A stretch of 53,248 nucleotides of DNA from Saccoglossus kowalevskii (lineage: Eukaryota > Hemichordata > Enteropneusta > Harrimaniidae), in the NCBI RefSeq assembly GCF_000003605.2, contig NW_003140814.1, forward strand, positions 1,015,922 to 1,069,169, written 5' to 3'. Positions 42,965 to 53,248 of this stretch are shown here, piece after piece. Each line of letters begins with the position of its first letter. Position 1 is the stretch's first letter. The position numbers were made by a program, and so were the translations under genes. The notes under the pieces were generated by a model. It worked only from the letters and a program-made list of their open reading frames with translations. It was not told the DNA's origin and searched no databases.

Positions 42965-45900
42965 GTAAGATAATATTTTGCTGTGTATGTATATTGTGTG
43001 TTTTTGTTGCAATTGTCAGTTTGTACTGAGTGAAGGGTACTATGTATATTATTGGATTAATCAGCAATAATTAAAACAAACTGATATTAATGCCAATGTA
43101 CTATGCAGTTTATTGTATTGGATTGGTTCATTTGTTTTTTATATGGTAGATACCATTAACTGTGTGTATTATAGATACATGTCTGTTCACTTGAACTACA
43201 ATTATTACATAAATACATGTATCTATGACGTATGATTGTCCAACTTGTTAAGGCTGATTAGTGTCAGCATTAGTATTGGGATATTTCTCATATTTTCCAA
43301 ACAAATTGGAGAAAAGGAGAAAATGTACCAAATATTCGAGAAGATTGTGTGTTTATTTTACCCGCATTTTGGAGTTAATATATAATATAATCATTTAAAA
43401 AAAATCATAAAATTATTTTTGATAACTAACTGTCATGAAAGAAATAGATCACAGGTGATTTGTACATATATTCCAAGACTATATCAACTTTGAAATGAGT
43501 CTATGGTCAAAATATGACCTATTTTGATGATCCAGTGTATACAGTAAATTTAATTTTCAGTTTTTGTATGCTTCTATTTAAGCTCTGGGGATGTGCTACT
43601 GATAGAGTGAATACAGTAAACATAAAATGTGTCATCAAGGGCTAAGTACCTGCTCAAATAACAAGCGAAAATTGACAATGAAACTATTGATCAACCTTCA
43701 TGTTGCGCCATAGCATATGGAGTAAAATTTGCGTTACCTCTAATGTGTTAAATAATTTAATAAAAGCCACATTAAAATGCATTCAATTAGACAATCTCAT
43801 TCACCACTGGCTGACCATTTATAGTGATTAGGCCTAATGAGAACTAACCTAACTATGGTAGTAGATTCTTTTTTGAGATAGCATTGTGTCCAAGTTTATT
43901 TATATTCCCATATTGTAATTCAGCATATGTTGTTCAGTGCTATCTCGCCATACACTTTTGATCATTCTTAGCCAAGTCAAATTATTGATGGATCTGTGTC
44001 TTTTATTGTCAAATGTCTAGCACTTTTTAGTGTATGACGTACATAAGGTATTTGGATTATTGACTTTTTTTTCCTCATAAGTGAACCCTTTCTGCAAACA
44101 ATTCTGCTTTATATTTCAGACTTTTTCTATTTAATGTACATATAATGTTGCTTCAGTAGGTTTATTACATATGTTAAATTTGGAAAGATCACTACTGTTT
44201 TCACCTTTAATAATTTCTTTCTGGACCATATGCCCTCAATATTGCTGTAGAATCCACTTTTTTTCTCTTTTTCTCTAGCCAGCGTATCAACTTGTGTGTA
44301 ATTTACATAGCCTTTTAGTACGCTTCTCATTTATTTTTATCACCTTTATTTAGTTAGCTTCATTGTATATAACTCTTCAGGATACTATTAGAAATAAAAA
44401 ACTCATTATTTAAAATTGTTGAAAAAATAGTGACAAAAATATTTATTGAATATTTAAAAATTTTAGATGATAATAATTTGAAATAATTTGATTGTATTTT
44501 AATGTAAACTACCTCAGTTAAATTTCATAAAGACACAAATTTTCATAAAATCATCAAAAAATGCAAAATTTTCTCCTCGAGAATGCCATTAACATTTTTC
44601 ATATACAAATTCTAGAAGCGAAAATTTAATGGTCTGCCGTATTCAATTTTATTTCTGTGCTTTGTTACATCAGCAATTGGCGGTATCTTCTAAAAATATA
44701 CTTCTAAATTTAACTCACTCATTTGAACAAGGGAACTAATAACTGTTGACATCCAACATAGCCAGACTACATCGAAGCTCATTTTAAAATGCCAAGGCCA
44801 CTTCAAAAACAAAAGTGTTTCCATGAATTAGAATTCTGTTTTCTCTATTTAATATTTCTCTGCATAAATTTGTAGTTATTATAAAAAAAAAAATGAAAAG
44901 AAAAAACGGCTACCAACAACAATACTAAGTGCATATGTTGCATTTCGTTGTCGGCTTTTTATAGAAAGACTAATTCAGCCATGAGGTATAATTGCCAATC
45001 AGAGTAAATGTCAGAGGTTTCAAGCTTTGCTCAGTAAAAGATGATTTACTCTAAAAATAGCTGCAAGTGAACATATTGTGAGCAAAGGAGACCAACACCA
45101 TTGACATTTATTTTCAAATCAAGTGCTAGAATTGCCCTAAATCAAATTAAAACGAGCACTTTATTGTTTAGATTTCTCTGGCTTCATATAACAGACTATA
45201 AATAATACATTAATAAAATAATGAATGAAGAAAGAACAAGTATTTTAACCTTATGATTGACGAACTTGACTTTTTTCATCTTTCACCTATATTCAATTTT
45301 TTCATATTTTTTCTAAAATAAAATAGCCAATAGAAAATTATGTCTATTTGATTTAAATTATCAAAACAATATGTAAAAGGGTACATAATTTTGAAAGAAT
45401 TTTGGCAGAAAAAATATGGCAGTCGAAGGATTATGCTGCATGCTGTGACATCAGCCATTATAATAATATTTTTTTACTTCACTTTTAATTTTTAAGCACT
45501 GATTTTGAATTGTTCTTTTTTTAGCATCAATACTAATCCTGTGCAGTATGTATAGGCATCTGCTGACAGTGTTAATAACAGGGTTTTAATTAACTACATA
45601 AAGGTGGCATCTGTGACATTTGTTTTAAAATAAGGATTCTGAAAACAGAAAGGCTAATCTCAAAGCCTTGAAAAATCTAAATAGAGCTCTTGATTATTAG
45701 AGATTAGAACATGAATTTTTTTATTCATTTATAAAAATACTTCTGCCTCTTAAACATGTTGCATGTATGTACGTCAGTGATCGTTAATGTTCATTATGCA
45801 CGAATATTAGACAAGGTATCAATCTCTATTGTATCACGTTGGGATAAATCCCTAACTGCATTATGAGTTCAAGATGTCTGTAATTGCACTGATAAACTCC

Positions 45901-48900
45901 ACAAAAACAACTTGTAGATTCCTGGGCTTTTGTCAATAATCCCCTCACCAGGCCGAAGAATATAATCTACCGGCATATTGCTACTCATTACTATGCAGTA
46001 TTGTAAGCTTCTACCAGCCATCACCAGTGTCTCACACGCTACATAGCTTTCCTGCTGAGGGTTATTAATAAATCCACTGTTGTCTACTGTTTTTTTTTTT
46101 CTACTACATATATGTAGAGAGCAATGCTTGCTGCAATTAAACACATTGAACTGTCGATGTTCCAATTATTTTAAATGCACTGCAAACATTTTCAGTTGGT
46201 AGTTCATATGTACAGTGAGTACATGCGGATCAATTTGTAAATCTTATTCCATATGATAAAAATATCAACGAAAGGTTAAAATTCGTCCATGTTGCATCTG
46301 TCGTGGATGATAGTGAAGACAAACTCTGAGCTTCATGTTACTTTCCTAGCATTTTGAGGTATTGCTCAAGAATATTGTTTTGTTGTCACGGTAATTGGTA
46401 AGTGAAATTGATTCTGAAATTGAGTAGAACAGTGATAACGTAAAATGTCTGATGACCTACAACTACTGTGATCTCAAACTGTTAACTTAAACTTTGTACT
46501 CATCATTCCATTCATGTGGCGGCACTGACACTGACATGTTTGTTTTTCAATGGCCTTTTCACTGATTTCCATAATAATATTATCGAATTTGCATATGTAT
46601 TTTTATTGCAATAGAAATACTTAACATATTAATAACTCTAAATGGCAGAACTGGGTCCATGATCACACTCAAGTCAATGAAACAGTATATACACTAAATG
46701 TAAATGCAGTCTTTGGGAAATTCTAATAAAGCAAATACATTATTGTTGCTCAATATTTCAAAGACGCCATTTGAGTTTTCAAACATGGTTAAACTGCTTT
46801 TAAAATACCTAGGATTTAGGTGCTAGGTGTTAGAATGGTTGCATCAGCCTTTTTCAGCGTGAATTGTGTATGTCTGCCAGTGATATTTTTGAAATGTTAA
46901 ATAGGTCAAAATATGTTACACTGGAATACATAACATAAAGAATGTTTGGATATAAAGCTCTAAATCCTATGCACTCGCGCTCTCGCCAGTTGAACAATCC
47001 AATATTATATCTAATTTGCATATAAATATCTTCAATTACCCGTAGCATATGTACGATTAATATGCCATTTCAAGCAAGGAAATTGATTAATCATCATATT
47101 TATATTATGTTATTACACCTTTCTGGTTGAGAGCTGCAATGTAACCAGACTTACTGTAGGTGACCTGTGTACAACGTGGCACAGCTACATGTACAAGCTT
47201 ATTTTTGGATTATACAACAGGGTCTGCGCTTTGTCACACTAATAAATTTTAAACTACTACTAAGTACATGTAAAGTAATGCCCATTTCATGGATTGATTC
47301 ATAAAACAAGTATATTAACCCTGAGAAAATGACCAACAACAGGGCTTGATGGGCAGCTGATATGTATGACAAAATCTCTCAGATTTATGGAAATCATTCC
47401 GTTTTAAATTTTTATAAATGCAGCTTCTGTGTACCGGCTTCTGATCCACGTTGCAGTACTACTGAGGGGATGCATGGCATGTAAAGTCTGATAATATTAG
47501 AACCATTATCAACAGTTTAACATACGACACACTGCACAAAACGCATGTAAATGATATACCATATTTGTTCTATTGGAAGTGCATCTCCAATAGAAGTGCA
47601 CACAAACCAAAATTTGCATTTATTGTATTGGCTGGATCAAACACACAGATGCACCTTTCTCATTGACATACTAGTAAGCTCATGAAGTAAATACGGTAAT
47701 TGTATTCTGATTTTGTCCACGTGTGAGTTATTGCTGTGGCTAAACTTCTCTGCAAAATTATAGCCATAACCCGACTTTATTTATAAAATTTATCCTCATG
47801 TGGCTATCCCGTAGCACTAATACATGTACATGCAAGTATTTGTCTTCAGTATTAATAGTTTCCCTACTGTATATACAATTTAGAACTCCAATTGCATGTA
47901 ATTTACGATACTTGTTCTCCATATAATACTACATTGTGCGTGTACTTGTCTTTTTAGCTCCTCTGTCCAACTGTCACCATTCCATTTTCGACTTCTTCTT
48001 GGAAACTATTTGCCCACTTACATTGATACTTGATACCTTGGGTGGATGTCTCCGAGATTTGTTCATTTTGTGACGACATTTTTGACTCTCTATTTTTAGC
48101 AAATATTGTTCTCATTTTTAGAAAAGAATGATATCATTGTCTTCTTCAAAACTACAAGCTTTATTGCTAAATTGATACTTGTTATGTAGGAACCTGTAAT
48201 CTATCGTTAGGAGATTTGTAACAAGATGATTGCAATTGTTATGACATCAACCATATGAACTAATTTGGTTGTGATATGGCCAGAACATTGTGGCAACAAT
48301 AGCCATGACAAATATTTGATCATGCAGAACATTTTCTACTTTGATTTGAGGAAGATCTACAAAGACAGCAGATTTTTTTTCCAACCGTGATGTTTATCTA
48401 CTGTGATGCAGTAACAGAAACTAGGAGATTAAATGTGTTGCTGAATTAGCTGTATTGTATTTGCTCTTATAAAACATGTACATCACTAATAAAAATGCAC
48501 GGAAAACAAAAATTGTATTTCTTGATCGTAAAACAATACGACTTTGTTTGGCCATACAAATGTTTTCATTTACCTACTATGGTAAGTCTTAAAGTGTCAT
48601 AAGTCATTAATGGAAATATGGTCTCTCGATAAAAACTTTTTTTTGCCATGCTCTGCAGGGAACGAAAACTCCATTCCTTTAGACTAAACACTGAATTTGA
48701 CTTACCAAGTTTATAGCTTAGAAACCAAGATGAAAACGAGCTTTTATCACTTCACGATTTCTACATGTACATACACGTATATATATGTTTGAGTATAGCA
48801 ACTAAAATATGACATGCCATATATGCTGATTTTTTTTACATGTTTGTCTATTGTGTGGATTGGAGCTTACTTAAACGTACAACTCAAATAGTTAACTTTT

Positions 48901-50191
48901 TATAGCATTTTTAAATGAATGTTACAAGAAGAGTTTATTTTTAGATATGCAGTGTTTGTACTTAGTCGTTTTCAATATGGGTTTCTCAATACGCATGCAG
49001 TGCATGTAAACAACAAAATGGCACTTTTAATTATTGAAAAATAATTTGGGGTTAAAAAGATTTTTGATTTTCTTTTATGTAAGAATCTTGCAATGTAACC
49101 CTGTGTCTATCAGTAACTAGATGTTTGAAGAGGACTGATACCTGCCACGTACAGAGTACATTTTTTGTATGTAATGTGAATTGTAAATTTGGCAGGTGGA
49201 TTACTTTTCGGCTTAGATCATGCACCTATTTTTTATCCAAATCTATTTGTGTACTGTTGTATTTAGGGCACTTTGCACTTAGCTTGTAACAACATACATG
49301 TATGTTGCAAAAAAAGCATTTTTTGTTGTTGTTATGGCTCAAATTTTAGAGCTTTTTCTATTACATGTATCAAAACTAGATGTAGTATTTCAGTAATAGC
49401 CAAGCTTATTGGAATTTCACGTTTAATCTGTTTATGTTGTGTGACATTTAGGGCCTGGTCTTGGATGTTGTAAATTAGTTTACAGGTTAAATGAACTGTT
49501 TTGGGTCCTTTTAATCTAATTGAATCTGTCTCTCATAAAAGATACTTCATCTTTAAGATAATTTATGAATAATTATTCATTTAGATATAGGTCATTGTTC
49601 ATTCTGAAAGATTTATTATTTTGGTGAATTCTCGGTACCCGGAGAAATAAATATGCAAATTGAATCAGGGGAAGAGTTTAAAATAACGATTATTAGTCAA
49701 CTGTGAATAATATCCTGTTGGGAGGTACAAAATTAAAAATGAGCAAAATACAATGTATTTATGTAAAAAATAAAAAAAAAAATTGAGAATTTGTGTATTT
49801 TAACATAATTTATTTCTAAAACCCATATTTGAAAAGCAAGAGTTACCAGATAAGTGCCCTGTTAGTCACAATATATACATTTTTTCACCCTGTGTCGCCA
49901 TGCACACTTGTTTGATATCAGAAGATGTCTTCTCCATAGAAACCGATGATGGATATATGCCAGCACAGTACATAAATGTAGTTGTAATGGACATTTTCTT
50001 GAAAAATTATGTTGTCGACACCTTACTTTTCTCATGTCAAAATCTCATGGACAAATTTTAGGTATTTATAAATAAGCTTCTACTCTAAGACATAATAACA
50101 ATTATGCATAAGTAAGTTAGTAATGTTCCAGTTGACGGTGAATCGTCTTATTAAGTTTTCCCTGTATTTTCTCGTGCTATTTGTATTGTAG
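42965..50191 (+). other. Candidate 7.2-kb intron or intergenic DNA
   Basis: AT-rich with no recognised exon or transposon. Further MEF2-type motifs occur at 45051-45060, 48090-48099 and 48935-48944. Minus-strand ORFs (for example 45869-46165) have no domain. Short candidate exons with acceptor and donor (for example about 46352-46399) have no recognisable coding content. Confidence 0.4.
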
Positions 50192-50350
50192 AAACACCAA
50201 ATGCGAAAGCTGTGAAAGCCTTGGAAGTTTGAAGATCGCCACCAAAATCAAATACAGATATTGAGAGAGATCATTATTTATTCACATTTTTACACAGATT
50301 CCTCAGAAGTGTTATAAGTGAATTTCAGAATAAAACTGTCCCCTCCCCCT
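50192..50350 (+). CDS. Candidate terminal exon with stop and poly(A) signal
   Basis: An acceptor TTGTATTGTAG precedes 50192. Joined to the phase left by the exon at 42887-42964, the frame reads E then T-P-N-A-K-A-V-K-A-L-E-V and stops at TGA 50230-50232. AATAAA lies at 50329-50334, followed by pyrimidine- and GT-rich sequence, as at a 3' end. The joined product would be 19 residues without a membrane segment. A missed internal exon, or a different gene, is quite possible. The peptide is not recognised. Confidence 0.35.
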
Positions 50351-51658
50351 CCAAAAGAAATGGCAACAGACAACACAGTTTGACATTTGTAACTGGCATT
50401 TAGTACCATGGACCGTAACACTGCTAAAATTACATTATTATGAAATTGTTTTCACTGTATGTTATGGTTTGTAATTGGGGATAAGCAGAGAAAAGTGTTT
50501 TCTTTCTTCTTGCACAAATTAGTTTAGTATTGAGATGAAAGTACATGTTTTTTTGCATTCTGTTAGCCGAATGACCGCCAAAACTGAAACCTGTTCCATT
50601 CCTACAGACACATGTCGACTGACTTAACGTTGGCTGACAGTTGTAACTTACACAACTGATTATAATCGGTCATCACCCTGTCGGCCAACTACAATCAGTC
50701 TTTATTCATCTGCATGGGAGTCTGATGATTTTATATTAGCCTACCGGTACTAATGTGATTCTGCTCCTCTCTGAGCAGGGGTATCTTTCCTTGTAATATT
50801 TCAACATTTACAGTACATACTGCAATTCGACCAGGCCTAGTTTGACACTGAGATAACGCATTTGAATGCTATAATGCCATTATGATAGAAAGTTGATCCA
50901 ACTGCCCTGTAACATTGACCAAAATTGTGATATGGTTGCTGTGGCAATATGTACTATATATAGTCGCAGTACTTGTTCTTGCATTTTACACAGTCAGGAA
51001 ACGTGATTGACATTCAAAGCTGGGTATTGTCGTCTGGCACAAAATTACAGTTACACATTCATATGTTTTTGAAGCGGATATATTTTGCACAGGGGTTGTG
51101 AAATAAAATTGTGTTTAAATTTTGTCATGGTAACAAAGCTTTGATTATTCACACAATACAATATCAAAACCAAAGAAATTGGTCATGCTGTAAATAACTT
51201 TGTTTTAGCTTGAATTAATTTTTGGTGAAAGGACCTTTTAACTTTTTTGTATGAAGTTGTTTTTGCTGATTTTTGATGGGTTGAATGTAAGACCTATCTC
51301 ATTCATCTCTTCAGCAAAAATAGCCAAAGCAAATTTCAAGTGAAAATAAAATGTCTTGGGTGGGTTTTATACTGATTCTCCATTATTGTCTCTTGACATC
51401 TTTTGATTTCTTCTTCAAAATTATCAGCCATTCTACCTTTCTATTTATAAAGCAGATACATGTAGGTACATGTAGCTTGGGTGTGGTTTTCTCTCAGACA
51501 AAAAATAGCAATTATTTGTTATAATTTTTCGTCATCACAGATATTGTTGATGAATTCTCAAAAAGTGGTGACATAATTGCTTTCAATCACTTGACTCGGT
51601 ACGAGTACATGTTCAGTTCAATCAACTTCTATTTCTCAGCCATATCTGCATTATATTA
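50351..51658. other. Intergenic or intronic, no gene recognised
   Basis: AT-rich sequence with no recognisable gene. Nothing else supportable. Confidence 0.5.
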
Positions 51659-51660
51659 TA

Positions 51661-52711
51661 CAGACCCGCCAGGTACACGGACTAGCGACCCTACGCCGGT
51701 AGCCGAAAAACATCCCCACACCATGACGCTACCACCACCAAATTTTATTGTAGGTTTAATGCAATTCAGCTCGTACTCTTCACCTGGTCTCCGACGTACA
51801 AATACTCTTCCACGGCTACGAAACACCGTAAACTTTGATTCGTCCGACCAGATAACTTGAGCCCACTACGCCGGAGTCCAGTCGATGTGTTGTCTGGCAA
51901 ATTGCAACCACGCTGCGATGTGTTGAGGTTGTAGTTTTGGTTTCTTTTTAGCAACACAGCCGCGATGATTTTATAGTGCTCAAACTCAATCTCTTCCCAG
52001 TGAGTTGATTAAAATTGGCACGCAAATCACGGGCGGTGTGAAACCGATTCGCTAAATTAGAACTGATGAGTAGCCGGTCTTCGCATTGCGTTGTACGCCT
52101 TGGTCGACCTGATCGACGACGATTGCCCATACTACCTCGCAGACGAAGTTTTCACAGGTTGAAACATATGGAGCCTTCAGAAATTCCCAGTCTTCTTGCT
52201 ATTTCTCTATTAGAAACTCCTTCTGTATACAGTGCTTCAATGTTCCCTTTAGTAAATTCTGACAAGTTTCGGCATGGCTCAATGTTTGTAAATAAAAATT
52301 ACGTATCTGACACTATGACCTCGATAGGAATATTCATGAACTACAACTGACAGGTATTCCCGCCCAGAAGCGCGTGTTGAAATAATTGCAGCTTCCCAAT
52401 TGGTTCAAATTTGCATGAAAAAGGACACAACTATCGCACATGTTTTATGGCGTGAAGTTTGAATGAGATGCAAATGATATGCAAATGAGCGTGCTCCCAT
52501 AGAGTTAACCATGGGGATTTTCGCTCACTGAAAAAAGGTCTACATACAAAAAAACTAAACACAAATTAACCATTTTATTTTGACTAAAATGCACTAGTTC
52601 TTCTTAAATTTAGTATATTTTAAAGTCAACACATCATGTTACCCAGAATTGTTATTTTTAGTTACGAAAACGATCAAATGACAGGTGCGTAAATACTTTC
52701 TGGCAGGTCTG
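51661..52711 (-). mobile_element. Tc1/mariner-type transposon with internal deletion
   Basis: Flanked by the TA target (51659-51660 and 52712-52713). Short inverted ends: CAGACCCGCCAG at the left and CAGACCTGCCAG read inward from the right. On the minus strand the transposase N-terminal half is recognisable: a helix-turn-helix (G-V-S-N-R-E-I-A-R-R-L-G-I-S), then the hook G-R-P-R-R-T-T, a second DNA-binding helix, and the start of the DDE domain with W-S-D-E-S-K-F (first catalytic Asp) and V-W-G-C-F-S. The remaining catalytic domain with the second Asp and the third acidic residue is missing. At about 1.05 kb it is shorter than a usual full element of about 1.6 kb. Confidence 0.88.
51700..52330 (-). 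pseudogene. Tc1-like transposase, truncated
   Basis: Would cut and paste the element at TA sites. The reading crosses several frames: 52330-52150 (N-terminal helix-turn-helix), 52130-51960 (G-N-R-R-R-S-G-R-P-R-R-T-T and following), and 51958-51690 (K-K-K-P-K-L, W-S-D-E-S-K-F, G-G-G-S-V-M-V-W-G). Stops interrupt it, including one just before the catalytic W-x-x-V-I-W-S-D region. The C-terminal part is absent, so it is not functional. Confidence 0.85.
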
Positions 52712-52713
52712 TA

Positions 52714-53248
52714 TTTCGGTTATGTAACTTTGTAATAATTGTATTTGCCTGTTTCTACAAATATACAAGGCAATAAATGGTGTAACTTAGTAGTCATCGT
52801 AGAGTTGTTACTTTTTTAATAAAAAATATGTGTAAATATATATTATATATAAAACAAAATAAATATCAATATATAAAAAGTGGTCGTCTGCGGAAAACAG
52901 CACAATGTTGTGGCAACTTTGCACAACAAAAAATTGTGATACTTATCCCCCAATATTTGATTCATTAATTTATTTATTTTAAGTTACTATTAAACAAATA
53001 CAGTACTTACATTGGCTTTTATTGTTTGTCTAGCTGTAAAAGTTCTATTGCAAACAGTCTGCTTGTCAGTGAGTAATTGTAAATGTTAATTTTTGTCTTC
53101 TTTTGGGAATCTGTCAACCAGATTGCTTTGATATTTCGTTTACATTTTTTGAATTTTAGGGTGATTTTTTTAAAAATATTTGTTTCGATAATCTTCTCGA
53201 AAACAAAAGTGTTCTACTACTGTAAAATACTTTATTTTAGCTGGAATT
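52714..53248. other. AT-rich end of the window
   Basis: Low-complexity TA-rich sequence near 52826-52878. No gene is recognised. Confidence 0.5.

Noticed and set aside
45869-46165. 98-codon minus-strand ORF as an exon
   Set aside because: No domain, and a T-run is translated as a Lys run. It lies in the candidate intron of a plus-strand gene.

Overview
This is animal genomic DNA, AT-rich and sparsely genic. The only two intact protein genes are intronless class A (rhodopsin-like) GPCR paralogues in the same orientation (6111-7067 and 12595-13659). The rest is intergenic or intronic DNA with many transposon remnants. Two things suggest an invertebrate deuterostome: the best-preserved LTR retrotransposon has the Gmr1-type domain order, a Ty3/gypsy group described mainly from deuterostomes, and lineage-specific intronless GPCR families are common in such genomes. 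This is an inference. I cannot name the species.

Layout. 1-1770: degenerate non-LTR retrotransposon (LINE), + strand, cut by the window edge. 3809-3940: TTAA-flanked MITE, with a relative at 22901-23037. 6111-13659: the two GPCR genes, separated by a second LINE fragment (- strand, 7960-8760, with a likely microsatellite tail), a heat-shock-type promoter with no recognisable gene (10409-10580), a 147-bp GGGCGGAT-ended MITE (11252-11398) and a 249-bp foldback (12076-12324). 15047-15300: 37-bp satellite. 16809-22369: a nearly complete but dead Ty3/gypsy element on the - strand with a 5-bp target duplication, tRNA-Pro-type primer site, polypurine tract, and order gag-protease-integrase-RT-RNase H. 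24788-25450 and 33623-34259: two solo LTRs of another family in opposite orientations, each with its own 4-bp target duplication. Between them lie a third MITE (26218-26375), a gypsy gag scrap (30370-30590) and a perfect 124-bp tandem duplication (31725-31974). 37924-37994: short array carrying CRE-like half sites. 38520-38800: LINE 3' end. 51661-52711: internally deleted Tc1/mariner element. Two assembly gaps (18519-18874 and 29262-29311) interrupt the sequence.

The most gene-like region not covered by long ORFs is 41.2-50.35 kb on the + strand: a cluster of five MEF2-type motifs with CCAAT and E-box elements, a YY1-type motif on a likely first exon, a splice donor, an exon holding an ATG in fair context, and 7 kb downstream an acceptor, stop and AATAAA. 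These could form a gene whose joined exons would encode a peptide of only 19 residues, or the 5' part of a larger gene whose internal exons I cannot recognise.

The GPCRs are probably orphan neuropeptide-type receptors arising from a local duplication. Nothing in the window looks like an operon, CRISPR array or other prokaryotic system.
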